This document shows, piece by piece, positions 1 through 11,020 of a DNA stretch of 64,000 nt. Under the pieces are notes generated by a model that ran no database searches, was not told the origin of the DNA, and saw only the letters and a list, made by a program, of their open reading frames with translations. Numbering within the stretch: position 1 is the first letter of the stretch; every line of letters starts with the position of its first letter. The stretch is taken from contig NZ_CP016796.1 of assembly GCF_001895265.1 (NCBI RefSeq), positions 248,001 to 312,000 of the forward strand. The letters are read 5' to 3'. This DNA is from Francisella uliginis. Its GTDB lineage: Bacteria > Pseudomonadota > Gammaproteobacteria > Francisellales > Francisellaceae. The translations under genes were made by a program, and so were the position numbers.

Positions 1-258
1 ACAACTCCTAAGAAGCCTAACTCAGCACTTAGAAAAGTAGCTCGTGTAAGATTAACGAGCGGTTTTGAGGTAACAAGTTACATTGGTGGTGAAGGCCATA
101 ACCTACAAGAGCACAGTGTGGTGCTTATCAGAGGTGGTAGGGTTAAAGATTTGCCAGGTGTGCGTTATCACATCGTTAGGGGTGCTTTAGATACTTCAGG
201 TGTTAATAATCGTAAGCACGGTCGTTCTAAGTATGGTACGAAGCGTCCTAAGTCTTAG
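1..258 (+). CDS. rpsL: 30S ribosomal protein S12, 3' part
   Basis: The window opens inside this gene. The last 85 codons are present and end with TAG at 256-258. S12 sits at the decoding centre of the small subunit. The stretches [12 protein letters not shown] and [13 protein letters not shown] are the two loops where streptomycin-resistance substitutions occur, and the lysine in each is unchanged, so a drug-sensitive form is predicted. The aspartate in VKDLPG is the residue methylthiolated in many bacteria. rpsG follows 38 bases later, the usual str-operon order. The start codon is outside the window. Confidence 0.97.
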   Translation, partial: TTPKKPNSALRKVARVRLTSGFEVTSYIGGEGHNLQEHSVVLIRGGRVKDLPGVRYHIVRGALDTSGVNNRKHGRSKYGTKRPKS

Positions 259-269
259 TTTGTGTTTAA

Positions 270-770
<501 letters not shown>

Positions 771-784
771 TAGGAGAATAGAAA

Positions 785-2902
785 ATGCCTCGTAAAACAG
801 CTTTAGAAAAATATAGAAATATCGGTATCTGTGCCCACGTTGACGCAGGTAAGACAACTACTACAGAGCGTATCTTATTTTATACAGGTCTTTCTCATAA
901 GATCGGTGAGGTACATGATGGTGCTGCTACTATGGACTGGATGGAGCAAGAGCAAGAAAGAGGTATTACAATTACTTCAGCTGCTACAACTACTTTCTGG
1001 TCGGGTATGGATCAACAATTTCCTGAGCATCGTGTAAACATTATTGACACTCCGGGTCACGTTGACTTTACAATTGAAGTTGAGCGTTCTCTACGTGTAC
1101 TAGATGGTGCGGTTGTTGTATTTTGTGGTTCATCAGGTGTTGAGCCTCAGTCAGAAACTGTATGGCGTCAAGCTAACAAATACGGTGTTCCAAGAATCGT
1201 ATTTGTAAACAAAATGGACAGATCTGGAGCAGATTTTGAAAGAGTTTGTGGTCAGATTAAAACAAGACTAAAAGCAAATGTAGTTCCTGTTCAATTAAAT
1301 ATTGGTGCGGAAGAAGATTTCAAAGGTGTTGTAGATCTAGTTAAGATGAAAGCTATTATGTGGAATGAAGAAGATATGGGTCTAACTTATGATCTTGTAG
1401 ATATTCCAGCTGAGCTTCAAGATAGAGCAGAAGAGCTACGTATGGAGATGATTGAGGCTGCGGCTGAGTCTTCAGAAGAGCTAATGGAAAAATATCTTGA
1501 AGAAGGCGAGCTTTCAGAAGATGAAATTCATGAAGGTCTTCGTACAAGAGTTCTTAATAATGAGATCGTGCTTGCATTCTGTGGATCAGCATTTAAGAAC
1601 AAAGGTGTTCAGGCTGTTCTTGATGGTGTTATCCGTTATTTACCTGCTCCTAACCAGGTTGCTGCTATTAAGTGTGAAACACAAGATGGTGAGCCAGCTT
1701 CTCGTCCTTCATCTGATGATGAGCCATTTGCAGCTCTTGCGTTTAAGCTAGCTACTGACCCGTTTGTTGGTAACTTAACGTTTATACGTGTTTATTCAGG
1801 CGTACTTAAGTCTGGTGATGCTGTTTATAACCCTGTTAAAGGTAAAAAAGAGCGTGTAGGTCGTATTGTACAGATGCACTCTAACAAGCGTGAAGAGATC
1901 AAAGAAGTTCGTGCTGGTGATATCGCTGCATGTATTGGTCTAAAAGATGTAACTACTGGTGATACTCTTTGTGATCAAGATAATGTTGTTATCTTAGAAA
2001 GAATGGAATTCCCTGAGCCAGTGATTTCTGTTGCTGTTGAGCCAAAAACTAAAGCTGACCAAGAAAAAATGTCTATAGCCTTAGGTAAGCTAGCTGCAGA
2101 GGATCCATCTTTCAGAGTTAAAACTGATGAAGAGTCAGGTCAAACAATTATTTCTGGTATGGGTGAGCTTCACTTGGATATTATTGTTGATCGTATGAAG
2201 CGTGAGTTCAAGGTTGAAGCAAATGTTGGTAATCCTCAGGTGGCATACAGAGAAACTATTAAATCAACTGTAGATCAAGATAGTAAGTTCGTGCGCCAAT
2301 CTGGTGGTCGCGGTCAATATGGTCATGTTGTTGTTAAGTTTGAGCCATTAGTTGTTGAAGAAGATGAAAATGGTGAAGATAAGACATTTGAGTTTGTTGA
2401 TGAGATTGTTGGTGGTGTGGTACCAAAAGAATATATTGGTTCAGTTGCTAAAGGTATCGAAGAGCAAATGCAGAATGGTGTATTAGCTGGTTACCCAATG
2501 ATTGGTGTTAAAGCTACTTTATTTGATGGTTCTTACCATGATGTTGACTCATCTGAGATGGCGTTTAAGATTGCTGCTTCTATGGCGCTTAAAGAAGGTG
2601 CTAAAAAAGCAAATGCTTGTATACTTGAGCCAATTATGAAGGTAGAAGTTGTGACTCCTGAAGATTATCTTGGTGATGTTATGGGTGACCTTAACAGAAG
2701 AAGAGGTATTATTGAAGGTATGGATGAGAACCCAAGTGGTAGAGTTGTTAATGCTCTAGTTCCTCTTTCAGAAATGTTTGGTTATGCTACTAATGTTCGT
2801 TCTATGAGCCAAGGTAGAGCATCTTTCTCTATGCAGTTTGAAAAATATGCTGAAGTACCAAATAACATAGCTGATGAAATCATCAAATCACGTAACTCAT
2901 AA
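785..2902 (+). CDS. fusA: Elongation factor G
   Basis: This 705-residue GTPase drives translocation on the ribosome. The N-terminal G domain shows [13 protein letters not shown] (P-loop), [11 protein letters not shown] (switch I), DTPGHVDF (switch II), NKMD and GSAFKNKG. Domains II to V follow at normal length. It lies between rpsG and rpsJ. In E. coli tufA comes next, but here rpsJ follows after 19 bases, so EF-Tu must be encoded elsewhere. It is probably co-transcribed with both neighbours. Confidence 0.98.
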   Translation: MPRKTALEKYRNIGICAHVDAGKTTTTERILFYTGLSHKIGEVHDGAATMDWMEQEQERGITITSAATTTFWSGMDQQFPEHRVNIIDTPGHVDFTIEVERSLRVLDGAVVVFCGSSGVEPQSETVWRQANKYGVPRIVFVNKMDRSGADFERVCGQIKTRLKANVVPVQLNIGAEEDFKGVVDLVKMKAIMWNEEDMGLTYDLVDIPAELQDRAEELRMEMIEAAAESSEELMEKYLEEGELSEDEIHEGLRTRVLNNEIVLAFCGSAFKNKGVQAVLDGVIRYLPAPNQVAAIKCETQDGEPASRPSSDDEPFAALAFKLATDPFVGNLTFIRVYSGVLKSGDAVYNPVKGKKERVGRIVQMHSNKREEIKEVRAGDIAACIGLKDVTTGDTLCDQDNVVILERMEFPEPVISVAVEPKTKADQEKMSIALGKLAAEDPSFRVKTDEESGQTIISGMGELHLDIIVDRMKREFKVEANVGNPQVAYRETIKSTVDQDSKFVRQSGGRGQYGHVVVKFEPLVVEEDENGEDKTFEFVDEIVGGVVPKEYIGSVAKGIEEQMQNGVLAGYPMIGVKATLFDGSYHDVDSSEMAFKIAASMALKEGAKKANACILEPIMKVEVVTPEDYLGDVMGDLNRRRGIIEGMDENPSGRVVNALVPLSEMFGYATNVRSMSQGRASFSMQFEKYAEVPNNIADEIIKSRNS

Positions 2903-2921
2903 TTAAAAGGATATAATTAAA

Positions 2922-3239
2922 ATGGCTATAAATAATCAACGTATTAGAATTAGATTAAAAGCCTTTGATCATAAGCTTATCGATGTTTCAACTCAAGAAA
3001 TTGTTGATACAGCTAAGAAAACAGGGGCTCAGGTTAAAGGACCTATTCCTTTACCAGTACGTAAAGAGAAGTTTACAATTCTTATTTCTCCTCACGTAAA
3101 TAAAAAAGCAAGAGATCAATATGAGATCAGAACTCACAAGAGATTGATCGATATTGTTGAGCCTACAGACAAAACTGTAGATGCTTTAATGAAATTAGAT
3201 TTAGCATCAGGTGTTGATGTTCAGATCAGTTTAAGCTAA
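2922..3239 (+). CDS. rpsJ: 30S ribosomal protein S10 (NusE)
   Basis: The 105-residue S10 begins [21 protein letters not shown] and contains the conserved RTHKRLIDI loop. S10 is part of the 30S head and, as NusE, joins NusB in antitermination complexes. It is normally the first gene of the S10 operon; here it follows fusA closely and is separated from rplC by 103 bases carrying two hairpins, so it may be transcribed mainly with the str genes. Confidence 0.97.
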   Translation: MAINNQRIRIRLKAFDHKLIDVSTQEIVDTAKKTGAQVKGPIPLPVRKEKFTILISPHVNKKARDQYEIRTHKRLIDIVEPTDKTVDALMKLDLASGVDVQISLS

Positions 3240-3247
3240 TATATACG

Positions 3248-3311
3248 TTACTTTTTTGAAAAACTCAAAAAATGTAATCAATTAGGTCTCTGTGGTCAAT
3301 CGTAATCACAG
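3248..3311 (+). promoter_or_regulatory. Paired hairpins between rpsJ and rplC
   Basis: The first hairpin pairs TTAC plus TTTTTTGA (3248-3259) with TCAAAAAA and GTAA (3265-3277), one T bulged, loop of five. The second pairs CTGTG (3290-3294) with CACAG (3307-3311). No T tract follows either one, so they do not look like simple terminators. In E. coli the L4-responsive S10 leader lies before rpsJ. This is the only sizeable gap at that boundary here, so a displaced leader or attenuator is possible. Function is inference. Confidence 0.45.
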
Positions 3312-3342
3312 GGTTAATATAATAATAATAGAGGATTAAATA

Positions 3343-3975
3343 ATGTCTTTAGGATTAGTTGGTCGCAAATGTGGTATGACTCGTATTTTTACTGAAGATG
3401 GTGTTTCTATTCCTGTAACAGTAGTTCAAGTTGAGCCTAACAAGGTTACTCAAGTTAAAACTACTGAAACGGATGGTTATAATGCTATACAAGTAACTAC
3501 TGGTTTCAAGAAGCGTTCTAATGTAAACAAACCTACAGCTGGTCACTATGCGAAAGCTGGTGTGGAGCCTGGTAGAGGATTGTGGGAATTCGCTATAGAT
3601 AATGCTACTGAATATGAAGTTGGTTCATCTGTTGAAGCTACTATATTTGAAGCAGGTCAAAAAGTGGATGTAAGAGGAGTATCTAAAGGTAAAGGTTTCC
3701 AAGGTGGCGTTAAGCGTCATAACTTTGCTACACAAGATGCAACTCATGGTAACTCACTTTCTCACAGAGTTCATGGTTCTACTGGTCAAAACCAGACTCC
3801 AGGTAGAGTATTTAAGAACAAGAAGATGGCTGGACACATGGGTAGCGAAAACGTTACTATTCAGTCTCTTGAGGTTGTGAGAGTGGACGCGGAAAATGGT
3901 TTATTACTTTTAAAAGGTGGTATTCCAGGTTCAGTTGGTGGCAATATCATTGTTACTCCAGCTGTTAAAAGTTAG
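3343..3975 (+). CDS. rplC: 50S ribosomal protein L3
   Basis: L3 (210 residues) starts [16 protein letters not shown] and has the conserved loop [20 protein letters not shown] that reaches the peptidyl transferase centre. It is one of the earliest assembling 50S proteins. A TAGAGGA ribosome binding site precedes the ATG. It heads the L3-L4-L23-L2 group and follows the hairpin pair after rpsJ. Confidence 0.97.
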   Translation: MSLGLVGRKCGMTRIFTEDGVSIPVTVVQVEPNKVTQVKTTETDGYNAIQVTTGFKKRSNVNKPTAGHYAKAGVEPGRGLWEFAIDNATEYEVGSSVEATIFEAGQKVDVRGVSKGKGFQGGVKRHNFATQDATHGNSLSHRVHGSTGQNQTPGRVFKNKKMAGHMGSENVTIQSLEVVRVDAENGLLLLKGGIPGSVGGNIIVTPAVKS

Positions 3976-4004
3976 TAGATAAATATTAAATACCGGAGAT
4001 TGTT

Positions 4005-4628
4005 GTGGACTTAAATATGAAATCTTTAGCTGGTGCAGAGGCTGGTGTAGTAGATGTTGCAGAAGGTGTTTTTGCAACAGACTATAATGAAGCTCTGATC
4101 CACCAGGTTGTTGTTGCTTATATGGCAGGTGCTCGTCAAGGTACAAAAGCTCAAAAGACTAGATCTGAAGTATCTGGTGGTGGAGCTAAGCCTTGGAGAC
4201 AAAAAGGTACAGGTAGAGCAAGAGCGGGTACTATCCGTTCTCCTATCTTTAGAAAGGGTGGTGTAACATTTGCCGCTAAGCCTAAGAGTTATAAGCAAAA
4301 AGTTAATCGCAAAATGTATTCAGGTGCTATCAAGTCAATCCTATCTGAGTTATTAAGATCAGATAGAATGACTGTAGTAGAAGAGTTGAAGTTAGAAACT
4401 CCAAAGACAAAAGAGTTTAAATCAGTTATTGATTCTTTAGGAGTTAATGATGTACTTTTTGTTGTTGGTGTAGAAGAATTTAGTGAGAATCTATACTTAT
4501 CTTCTAGAAACCTTAAGAATGTAGCAGTGTGTGATTCTGTAGAAATTAATCCGGTTTCTTTAGTATGCTTTGAGAACGTTGTTTTCACTAAAAAAGCTAT
4601 AAAAGAAATAGAGGAGAAGTTAGTATGA
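4005..4628 (+). CDS. rplD: 50S ribosomal protein L4
   Basis: L4 (207 residues) lines the peptide exit tunnel and in many bacteria represses the S10 operon. The GTG start is chosen because GGAG lies at 3994-3997 with good spacing and because the resulting MDLN N-terminus is the one I know from Francisella. The tunnel loop around [18 protein letters not shown] is intact. Its TGA overlaps the rplW ATG as ATGA, indicating translational coupling. Confidence 0.96.
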   Translation: MDLNMKSLAGAEAGVVDVAEGVFATDYNEALIHQVVVAYMAGARQGTKAQKTRSEVSGGGAKPWRQKGTGRARAGTIRSPIFRKGGVTFAAKPKSYKQKVNRKMYSGAIKSILSELLRSDRMTVVEELKLETPKTKEFKSVIDSLGVNDVLFVVGVEEFSENLYLSSRNLKNVAVCDSVEINPVSLVCFENVVFTKKAIKEIEEKLV

Positions 4629-4924
4629 GTTCTCAAGAAAAATTATTAAAAACTGTAATAAGACCTCATGTTTCTGATAAAACTTATGGTCTTTCAGATG
4701 CAAACTCAACAATCGTGTTTGAAGTTGCTAGATTTGCAAGCAAGCAAGATGTAAAAAATGCTATTGAGCAGCTTTTTGAAGTTAAAGTTGAGTCTGTAAA
4801 TATCCTTAATGTTAAGGGTAAGGCGCGTAGATTTGGTCGTGTTGAAGGTAGAACAAAAGCTTGGAAAAAAGCTTATGTGAAGCTTGCTGAAGGACATGAT
4901 ATCAATTTTGTTGGTGCAGAGTAA
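4625..4924 (+). CDS. rplW: 50S ribosomal protein L23
   Basis: L23 (99 residues) sits at the exit of the peptide tunnel and docks trigger factor and SRP. The start [19 protein letters not shown] and the loop [13 protein letters not shown] are typical. The ATG overlaps the end of rplD by four bases. Length is normal. Confidence 0.96.
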   Translation: MSSQEKLLKTVIRPHVSDKTYGLSDANSTIVFEVARFASKQDVKNAIEQLFEVKVESVNILNVKGKARRFGRVEGRTKAWKKAYVKLAEGHDINFVGAE

Positions 4925-4945
4925 TTATAAAGAAGGTTTATAATC

Positions 4946-5770
4946 ATGATTGAAATAAAAAAAGCTAAACCTACTTCACCTGGCCGTCGCCACGTAGTGA
5001 GCGTAAAGAATACAGAATTACATACAGGTAAGCCATTTAAAGGTTTGGTTGAAGTTAAGAAGAATAAAGCTGGTAGAAATAATACTGGTAGAATTACAGT
5101 TCGTCATCACGGTGGTGGACATAAACAACACTATCGTGTAGTTGATTTCAAAAGAAATAAGGACGGTATCACTGCTAGGGTTGAGAGAATCGAGTACGAT
5201 CCTAACCGTAGTGCAAACATTGCTTTAGTATTATATGCTGATGGTGAAAGAAGATACATCATCGCTCCTAAAGGACTAAAGAAAGATATGTCTGTAGTTT
5301 CTGGCGAAAGAGTTGATGTTGCTGTTGGTAACTGTATGCCTCTTAGAAATATCCCTCTAGGTACAGTTATTCATAATATCGAAATGAAGCCAAAAAAAGG
5401 TGCGCAAATGATCAGAAGTGCTGGTACTTTTGCTCAGTTGGTCGGTAAGGATAATGCATATGCAATTATTCGTCTAAGATCAGGTGAGATGAGAAGAGTG
5501 CTTTTAGATTGTAGAGCGGTTATTGGTGTGGTATCTAATTCTGAGCATAACTTAAAATCTTTAGGTAAAGCTGGTGCTAAGCGCTGGAGAGGTGTAAGAC
5601 CTACTGTTAGAGGTGTTGCAATGAACCCAGTAGATCACCCACATGGTGGTGGTGAAGGCCGTACTTCAGGTGGTAGACATCCTGTGTCACCTTGGGGTGT
5701 GCCTACTAAAGGTTATAAGACGCGTAAAAATAAGCGTTCTAATAAGTTGATTGTTCAAAAACGTAAGTAA
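4946..5770 (+). CDS. rplB: 50S ribosomal protein L2
   Basis: L2 (274 residues) is required for subunit joining and the peptidyl transferase centre. The basic N-terminus (SPGRRH), the motif [12 protein letters not shown] and the C-terminal [14 protein letters not shown], containing the essential histidine, are all present. It follows rplW after 21 bases with an AGAAGG binding site, and rpsS follows after 14 bases. Confidence 0.98.
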   Translation: MIEIKKAKPTSPGRRHVVSVKNTELHTGKPFKGLVEVKKNKAGRNNTGRITVRHHGGGHKQHYRVVDFKRNKDGITARVERIEYDPNRSANIALVLYADGERRYIIAPKGLKKDMSVVSGERVDVAVGNCMPLRNIPLGTVIHNIEMKPKKGAQMIRSAGTFAQLVGKDNAYAIIRLRSGEMRRVLLDCRAVIGVVSNSEHNLKSLGKAGAKRWRGVRPTVRGVAMNPVDHPHGGGEGRTSGGRHPVSPWGVPTKGYKTRKNKRSNKLIVQKRK

Positions 5771-5784
5771 TTAGGGAGAAGGTT

Positions 5785-6063
5785 GTGCCTCGTTCATTAA
5801 AAAAAGGACCTTTTGTAGATCATCATCTTTTAAAGAAGGTTTTTGAAGCGCAAGAAAGTAATTCTAAAAAGCCAATCAAAACATGGTCAAGAAGATCATT
5901 GATTGTGCCAGATATGATAGGTTTAACTATAGCTGTACATAACGGTCAGCAGCACGTGCCTGTTCTTATGACTGAAGAAATGGTTGGTCATAAGTTAGGA
6001 GAGTTCGCGGTAACTCGTAACTATCGTGGTCATGCAGCTGATAAAAAAGCTAAGAAGAAATAG
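5785..6063 (+). CDS. rpsS: 30S ribosomal protein S19
   Basis: S19 (92 residues) lies at the top of the 30S head and contacts S13. It begins with GTG as [15 protein letters not shown] after a GGGAGAAGG binding site, and ends with a lysine-rich tail. The motif [15 protein letters not shown] is the family signature. The spacing places it in the middle of the S10 operon. Confidence 0.97.
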   Translation: MPRSLKKGPFVDHHLLKKVFEAQESNSKKPIKTWSRRSLIVPDMIGLTIAVHNGQQHVPVLMTEEMVGHKLGEFAVTRNYRGHAADKKAKKK

Positions 6064-6077
6064 TTGGGGTTATATAC

Positions 6078-6413
6078 ATGGAAGTACAAGCTAAATTAAA
6101 ATTTGCAAGAATCTCAGCTCAAAAATGTAGATTGGTTGCTGATCAAATCAGGGGTCTACCTGTAGAGAAAGCTATTAATCTTTTGACTTTTAGTAACAAA
6201 AAAGCAGCGGTTCTAATCAAGGATGTTTTAAACTCTGCTGTTGCAAATGCTGAGCATAACGACGGAATGGATGTTGATTCTTTATTTGTTTCAACAGTGT
6301 TTGTTGATGAGGGTCCTACTATGAAGCGTTTTGAAGCTAGAGCAAAAGGTCGTGGTAATCGTATTTTAAAAAGAACTTCACATATCACTGTGAAAGTTGC
6401 TGAGAAAAATTAA
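6078..6413 (+). CDS. rplV: 50S ribosomal protein L22
   Basis: L22 (111 residues) contributes the long hairpin of the exit tunnel. The helix region [14 protein letters not shown] and the tunnel-loop end [19 protein letters not shown] match the family. There is no loop deletion of the type that gives macrolide resistance. It is 14 bases from both rpsS and rpsC. Confidence 0.97.
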   Translation: MEVQAKLKFARISAQKCRLVADQIRGLPVEKAINLLTFSNKKAAVLIKDVLNSAVANAEHNDGMDVDSLFVSTVFVDEGPTMKRFEARAKGRGNRILKRTSHITVKVAEKN

Positions 6414-6427
6414 GAGGTGTAGTAAAA

Positions 6428-7096
6428 ATGGGTCAAAAAGTAAATCCTAATGGAATTCGATTAGGCATAGTAAAAGAGCATAACTCAACTTGGTATGCTG
6501 ACTCTTCTGACTACGCTACTAAGCTTAATGAAGATATTAAGGTTAGAGAGTTTTTGCACAAAAAACTTGCTTCAGCAGCAGTTAGTAAGATTCAGATTGA
6601 GAGACCTGCTCAAAATGCTAAGATTACAATTCATACAGCAAGACCTGGTATTGTAATTGGTAAGAAGGGTGAAGATGTTGAAAAACTTCGTGCAGAAGTT
6701 AACAAGTTAATGGGGATTCCTGTTCAAATCAATATCGAAGAAGTTCGTAAGCCTGAAATTGATGCTAAATTAGTAGCAGATAGCGTTGCTCAACAATTAG
6801 AAAAAAGAGTAATGTTCAGAAGAGCTATGAAAAAAGCTATGCAAGGTGCTATGAAGTCAGGTGCTAAAGGTATCAAGATCATGGTAAGTGGTCGTTTAGG
6901 TGGTGCTGAGATCGCACGTTCTGAGTGGGCTAGAGATGGTAGAGTTCCTCTTCAAACATTCAGAGCTGATGTGGATTATGCTACATCAAAAGCTTTAACT
7001 ACTTATGGTATTATCGGTGTTAAAGTTTGGATCTATAAAGGTGAAATCCTTCCTGGTCAAACGAATCAGAAAAATAATAAAAAAGGAGCTAGATAA
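6428..7096 (+). CDS. rpsC: 30S ribosomal protein S3
   Basis: S3 (222 residues) forms the mRNA entry channel. It begins [14 protein letters not shown] and has a type II KH domain with the GxxG loop in VIGKKGEDV, then the C-terminal domain with [18 protein letters not shown]. The last base overlaps the rplP start, so the two are translationally coupled. Confidence 0.97.
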   Translation: MGQKVNPNGIRLGIVKEHNSTWYADSSDYATKLNEDIKVREFLHKKLASAAVSKIQIERPAQNAKITIHTARPGIVIGKKGEDVEKLRAEVNKLMGIPVQINIEEVRKPEIDAKLVADSVAQQLEKRVMFRRAMKKAMQGAMKSGAKGIKIMVSGRLGGAEIARSEWARDGRVPLQTFRADVDYATSKALTTYGIIGVKVWIYKGEILPGQTNQKNNKKGAR

Positions 7097-7509
7097 TGCT
7101 ACAGCCTAAGCGTACAAAGTTTCGTAAACAGCAGAAGATGCGTAATAGAGGCTTAGCTCACAGAGGTAATAAAGTAAGCTTTGGTGAGTTTGGTCTTCAA
7201 GCAACATCTAGAGGCAGAATCACTGCTAGACAAATAGAAGCAGGAAGAAGAGCTATTAATCGTCACATTAAGCGTGGTGGTAAAGTTTGGATTAGAATCT
7301 TCCCGGACAAACCTATTACAGAAAAGCCTCTTGAAGTTCGTATGGGTAAAGGTAAAGGTTCAGTTGAATATTGGGTTGCTCAAATTCAACCAGGACGTGT
7401 ACTATATGAAATTACTGGTGTTAAAGAAGAGTTAGCGCGTGAAGCTTTTGCAAGAGCGGCAGCTAAAATGCCAGTGCAGACAACTTTTGTTGAAAAGCAG
7501 GTGATGTAA
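7096..7509 (+). CDS. rplP: 50S ribosomal protein L16
   Basis: L16 (137 residues) organises the A-site region of 23S rRNA. The start [19 protein letters not shown] and the block [20 protein letters not shown] are family signatures. It overlaps rpsC and rpmC by one base at each end (TAATG junctions), a tight rpsC-rplP-rpmC coupling. Confidence 0.97.
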   Translation: MLQPKRTKFRKQQKMRNRGLAHRGNKVSFGEFGLQATSRGRITARQIEAGRRAINRHIKRGGKVWIRIFPDKPITEKPLEVRMGKGKGSVEYWVAQIQPGRVLYEITGVKEELAREAFARAAAKMPVQTTFVEKQVM

Positions 7510-7709
7510 TGAAAAGAAATGATACTTTAAAAGATTATAGAGGTAAAAGTATTGACCAATTGCAAGAAGCGAAAATTGAGTTATTGCAACAATTATTTTC
7601 TCTTCGTATGCAAAAGGGTACTGGGCAATTAAAAAAGAATCACTTATTCAAAAGTGCTAAAAGAGATATTGCTCGTATAAATACAATAATATCAGAAAAG
7701 AATAAATAG
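7509..7709 (+). CDS. rpmC: 50S ribosomal protein L29
   Basis: L29 is a 66-residue two-helix protein next to L23 at the tunnel exit. The signature [20 protein letters not shown] is recognisable. The ATG overlaps the rplP stop by one base, and rpsQ follows 11 bases later. Confidence 0.94.
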   Translation: MKRNDTLKDYRGKSIDQLQEAKIELLQQLFSLRMQKGTGQLKKNHLFKSAKRDIARINTIISEKNK

Positions 7710-7720
7710 GTGCCTGAAAG

Positions 7721-7972
7721 ATGAGCGATAAAATTAGATTGTTAGAAGGTAAAGTTTCTAGCGTTGCTATGGATAAGACTGTAGTAGTAAGAGCTGAAAG
7801 ATACGTTAAGCACCCTTTATATGGTAAATTCGTTAAGAAAACTACTAAGTATTATGTTCATGATGAGAAGAATGAATGTAAGCAGGGCGATGTTATTAAG
7901 TTCAAGGAAACTAAGCCATATTCAAAAACTAAGAAATGGTGTTTAGTAGATATTATCTATAGAGAAAAATAA
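7721..7972 (+). CDS. rpsQ: 30S ribosomal protein S17
   Basis: S17 (83 residues) has an OB fold and binds 16S rRNA early in assembly. [17 protein letters not shown] and [19 protein letters not shown] are the conserved strands. It is the last gene of the classical S10 operon, and a 92-base gap with a hairpin separates it from rplN. Confidence 0.96.
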   Translation: MSDKIRLLEGKVSSVAMDKTVVVRAERYVKHPLYGKFVKKTTKYYVHDEKNECKQGDVIKFKETKPYSKTKKWCLVDIIYREK

Positions 7973-8011
7973 TAAATTTGATTTTATTTTTGTTTATTGG
8001 TATATTTATCG

Positions 8012-8035
8012 GACTGCAAAAATGCACAAGCAGTC
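8012..8035 (+). promoter_or_regulatory. Hairpin between rpsQ and rplN
   Basis: GACTGC (8012-8017) pairs with GCAGTC (8030-8035) around a 12-base loop in an otherwise AT-rich gap. It sits at the classical S10/spc operon boundary. The following bases are TTATCTAATAATAAAT, too poor in T for a confident terminator. It could be a leader element or a weak pause site for the spc genes. Confidence 0.4.
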
Positions 8036-8064
8036 TTATCTAATAATAAATAAGGGTTATTTGT

Positions 8065-8433
8065 ATGATTCAAATGCAAACAGAACTCCAAGTTGCTGAT
8101 AACAGTGGCGCTAAGAGAGTTGAGTGTATAAAAGTTTTGGGTGGCTCTCATCGCAGATATGCATCTATTGGTGATGTGATAAAAGTGACTGTGAAAGAAG
8201 CTGCTCCAAGAGGTAAAGCTAAGAAAGGATCTGTATATAATGCTGTAGTTGTGAGAACAGCTAAAGGTGTGCGCAGAAGAGATGGTTCTAAGGTTCGTTT
8301 TGATGGCAATGCTGCCGTGCTACTAAATGCTAACGGTCAACCAATGGGAACTCGTATCTTTGGCCCTGTAACAAGGGAACTTCGTACTGAGAAGTTTATG
8401 AAGATCGTATCTTTAGCACCAGAAGTATTATAG
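8065..8433 (+). CDS. rplN: 50S ribosomal protein L14
   Basis: L14 (122 residues) lies at the subunit interface. [17 protein letters not shown] and the block [13 protein letters not shown] identify it. It follows the longest gap within this part of the cluster and starts the spc group; an AAGGGTT binding site precedes the ATG. Confidence 0.97.
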   Translation: MIQMQTELQVADNSGAKRVECIKVLGGSHRRYASIGDVIKVTVKEAAPRGKAKKGSVYNAVVVRTAKGVRRRDGSKVRFDGNAAVLLNANGQPMGTRIFGPVTRELRTEKFMKIVSLAPEVL

Positions 8434-8454
8434 TTATTTATTGAGGTGTAAGTA

Positions 8455-8772
8455 ATGAATAGATTAAAGAAAGGTGATGATGTAATCGTTATCGCTGGTA
8501 AAGACAAAGGTCGCAGAGGCGTTGTTAAGTCATTCGCTAAAGGTGGTTCTTTGGTTTTAGTGGAAGGTATTAATGTTGTTAAGAAACACATTAAGCCTAA
8601 CCCAAATAGAGGTGTTGAAGGTGGAGTTGTTGAAAAAGAACTTCCAGTAGATGCTTCTAACGTTGCTATCTTTAACCCAGCTACTGAAAAAGCTGATAGA
8701 GTGGGTTATAAGTTTGTTGATGAGAAAAAGGTTCGCTACTTTAAATCAAATGGCGAGCTTGTAGACTTATAG
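8455..8772 (+). CDS. rplX: 50S ribosomal protein L24
   Basis: L24 (105 residues) is an assembly initiator of the 50S subunit. The KOW motif [18 protein letters not shown] is at the N-terminus, and [14 protein letters not shown] follows. It lies 21 bases after rplN, with GAGGTG as the binding site. Confidence 0.96.
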   Translation: MNRLKKGDDVIVIAGKDKGRRGVVKSFAKGGSLVLVEGINVVKKHIKPNPNRGVEGGVVEKELPVDASNVAIFNPATEKADRVGYKFVDEKKVRYFKSNGELVDL

Positions 8773-8783
8773 GACTAAGTTTT

Positions 8784-9323
8784 ATGGCAAGATTAAAGGA
8801 TCATTATCAGAAGGAGCTTGTTGCTAAGTTAAAAGACGAGCTTAATGTAGATAATATAATGGAAGTGCCTGCTATTGAGAAAATTACTCTTAATATGGGT
8901 GTGGGTGATGCTGCAAAAGACAAAAAAATCATGACTTTTGCATTAAATGATTTGACAGCTATTGCTGGTCAAAAGCCTGTTGTTACTAAGTCTAAAAAGT
9001 CAATCGCTGGTTTCAAAATCCGTGATGGATGGCCAATCGGTTGTAAAGTTACTTTACGTGGTGAGCGTATGTATGAATTTTTAGATAGACTTATAACAAT
9101 TGCTATTCCTAGAATTAGAGATTTTAGGGGTTTAAGTGCTAAGTCTTTTGATGGTAGAGGAAACTACAGCTTAGGTATGAGAGAGCAAATCTCTTTCCCT
9201 GAGATTGATTATGATAAAGTTGACTCAATCAGAGGTTTAGATATTTCGATAACTACTACAGCTAAAAATGATGACCAAGGAAGAGCTTTGCTTAAAGCAT
9301 TCGGTTTTCCTTTTAAGTCTTAA
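8784..9323 (+). CDS. rplE: 50S ribosomal protein L5
   Basis: L5 (179 residues) binds 5S r[24 protein letters not shown] and [20 protein letters not shown] are family blocks. It begins 11 bases after rplX. In E. coli the start of this gene is the S8 repressor target; I could not establish an equivalent by eye. Confidence 0.97.
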   Translation: MARLKDHYQKELVAKLKDELNVDNIMEVPAIEKITLNMGVGDAAKDKKIMTFALNDLTAIAGQKPVVTKSKKSIAGFKIRDGWPIGCKVTLRGERMYEFLDRLITIAIPRIRDFRGLSAKSFDGRGNYSLGMREQISFPEIDYDKVDSIRGLDISITTTAKNDDQGRALLKAFGFPFKS

Positions 9324-9341
9324 TCTAAATTGGGGTTTTAA

Positions 9342-9647
9342 ATGGCGAAAAAAGCAATGATTCAGAGAGAATTGAAGAGAGAAAAATTAGTAGCTAAATA
9401 TGCTCAAAAAAGAGCTGAGCTTAAAGCTATTATTCTTGATGTAAATTCTACTGAAGAACAAGTATGGGAAGCTCAAATTAAACTGCAAAAACTACCAGTA
9501 AACTCTTCAGCTTCTAGAGTACAAAGAAGATGTAAAGTAACAGGTAGACCACATGCTGTATACAGAAAATTTGGCTTATGTCGTAATAAGCTTAGAGAGT
9601 ATGCAATGGCAGGAGATGTTCCTGGTTTGAAGAAAGCTAGTTGGTAA
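9342..9647 (+). CDS. rpsN: 30S ribosomal protein S14, zinc-free type
   Basis: S14 (101 residues) is the long form. The CxxC zinc ribbon of the short form is absent; instead it has [20 protein letters not shown]. It helps assemble the 30S head. The spacing to rplE (18 bases) and rpsH (16 bases) fits a single transcript. Confidence 0.96.
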   Translation: MAKKAMIQRELKREKLVAKYAQKRAELKAIILDVNSTEEQVWEAQIKLQKLPVNSSASRVQRRCKVTGRPHAVYRKFGLCRNKLREYAMAGDVPGLKKASW

Positions 9648-9663
9648 TAAGGAATTTTAAGTT

Positions 9664-10062
9664 ATGAGTATGCAAGATCCTATCGCGGATATGTTTACAA
9701 GAATCAGAAATGGTCTTTCTTCTGAAAAGGAAGCTGTTTCTGTACCGTTTTCAAAGATGAAAATGGAAATCGCAAACTTCTTAGTTAAAGAAGGCTATGT
9801 TAAAAGCTGTACTAAAGGTACAACTGCTGCAGGTCATCCTTCTATAGAAATTGAGCTTAAGTATCATGCTGGTACTCCTGTGATCGAGATGATCAAAAGA
9901 GTTTCTAGACCAAGTTTGAGAATCTATAAGTCTCACGAAGAACTACCTAAAGTATATGGTGGTTTTGGTGTTGCTATTATCTCTACTTCTAAAGGTTTAG
10001 TAAGTGATAGAAAAGCAAGAGCTCTTGGTGTTGGTGGCGAAGTAATTGGCTACGTAGCTTAA
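9664..10062 (+). CDS. rpsH: 30S ribosomal protein S8
   Basis: S8 (132 residues) binds the central domain of 16S rRNA and represses the spc operon in other bacteria. It begins [17 protein letters not shown] and ends with [11 protein letters not shown]. The C-terminal RNA-binding motif [13 protein letters not shown] is intact. Confidence 0.97.
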   Translation: MSMQDPIADMFTRIRNGLSSEKEAVSVPFSKMKMEIANFLVKEGYVKSCTKGTTAAGHPSIEIELKYHAGTPVIEMIKRVSRPSLRIYKSHEELPKVYGGFGVAIISTSKGLVSDRKARALGVGGEVIGYVA

Positions 10063-10081
10063 GTTAGCAAGGAGATTTGAT

Positions 10082-10618
10082 ATGTCAAGAATAGGTAAAA
10101 AACCTGTTGCTATCCCAAGTGGTGTTACAATCAACGTTGCTGCTGGCAATCAGGTAGAAGTTAAAGGAGCTAAGGCTACTTTAAACAAAACTTTTTCTAC
10201 TGATGTGACTTTTAATGTTGCAGATAATGAAGCAACAGTTACACCTAACAATAATAGTAAAAATGCAGTTGCTCAATCAGGTACTGCAAGAGCTATCCTA
10301 AACAATATGGTTGAAGGTGTAAGCAAAGGTTTTGAAAGAAAGCTAAAAATTATAGGTGTAGGTTACCGTGCTAAAGCTCAAGGTAGTGAGTTAAACCTTA
10401 CATTAGGTTTTTCTCACCCAGTTGTTTATGCTTTACCACAAGGTGTAACTGCAGAGACTCCAGCTCCTACAGAAATCGTTCTTAAAAGTGCTGATAAAGA
10501 GCTTTTAGGTAAAGTGGCAGCTGAAATTAGAGACTATAGAAAACCTGAACCTTATAAAGGTAAAGGTGTTCGTTATGAAGACGAATATGTAGCTAAGAAA
10601 GAAGCTAAGAAGAAGTAG
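10082..10618 (+). CDS. rplF: 50S ribosomal protein L6
   Basis: L6 (178 residues) is a duplicated-fold protein near the factor-binding centre. It begins [15 protein letters not shown] and carries the second-half signature [14 protein letters not shown] near the C-terminus. An AAGGAG binding site lies upstream. Confidence 0.97.
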   Translation: MSRIGKKPVAIPSGVTINVAAGNQVEVKGAKATLNKTFSTDVTFNVADNEATVTPNNNSKNAVAQSGTARAILNNMVEGVSKGFERKLKIIGVGYRAKAQGSELNLTLGFSHPVVYALPQGVTAETPAPTEIVLKSADKELLGKVAAEIRDYRKPEPYKGKGVRYEDEYVAKKEAKKK

Positions 10619-10639
10619 TTAGTAAAGGATAGTATTATT

Positions 10640-10993
10640 ATGGATAAAAAAACTGCTCGTTTAAATCGTAGTAAGCGTACTAGAATTAAGCTAAGAGAAT
10701 TAGGGCATACTAGACTTTGTGTTTATAGAACACCTAAGCATGTATATGCTCAAGTAATTTCTGGTGATGGTTCTACTGTATTAGCTTCTGCGTCTACTGT
10801 AGAGAAAGATGTTAAAGCAAAATGTAAATATACTGGTAATGTTGAGTCTGCTGCAATCGTTGGCGAAGTTATTGCTAATAGATGTAAAGACAAAGGTATC
10901 GAGCAAGTTGCTTTTGATAGATCTGGATATAGATATCATGGACGTGTTAAAGCTTTAGCAGAAGCTGCTAGAGAGCATGGTCTACAGTTTTAA
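10640..10993 (+). CDS. rplR: 50S ribosomal protein L18
   Basis: L18 (117 residues) binds 5S rRNA together with L5. The basic N-terminus [15 protein letters not shown] and the end [24 protein letters not shown] are typical. It starts 21 bases after rplF. Confidence 0.97.
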   Translation: MDKKTARLNRSKRTRIKLRELGHTRLCVYRTPKHVYAQVISGDGSTVLASASTVEKDVKAKCKYTGNVESAAIVGEVIANRCKDKGIEQVAFDRSGYRYHGRVKALAEAAREHGLQF

Positions 10994-11020
10994 TAAATAA
11001 AATATGGATGATTATTCATT

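Noticed and set aside
1-258. Streptomycin-resistance change in rpsL
   Set aside because: The lysines in PKKPNS and RVKDLPG are both unchanged.
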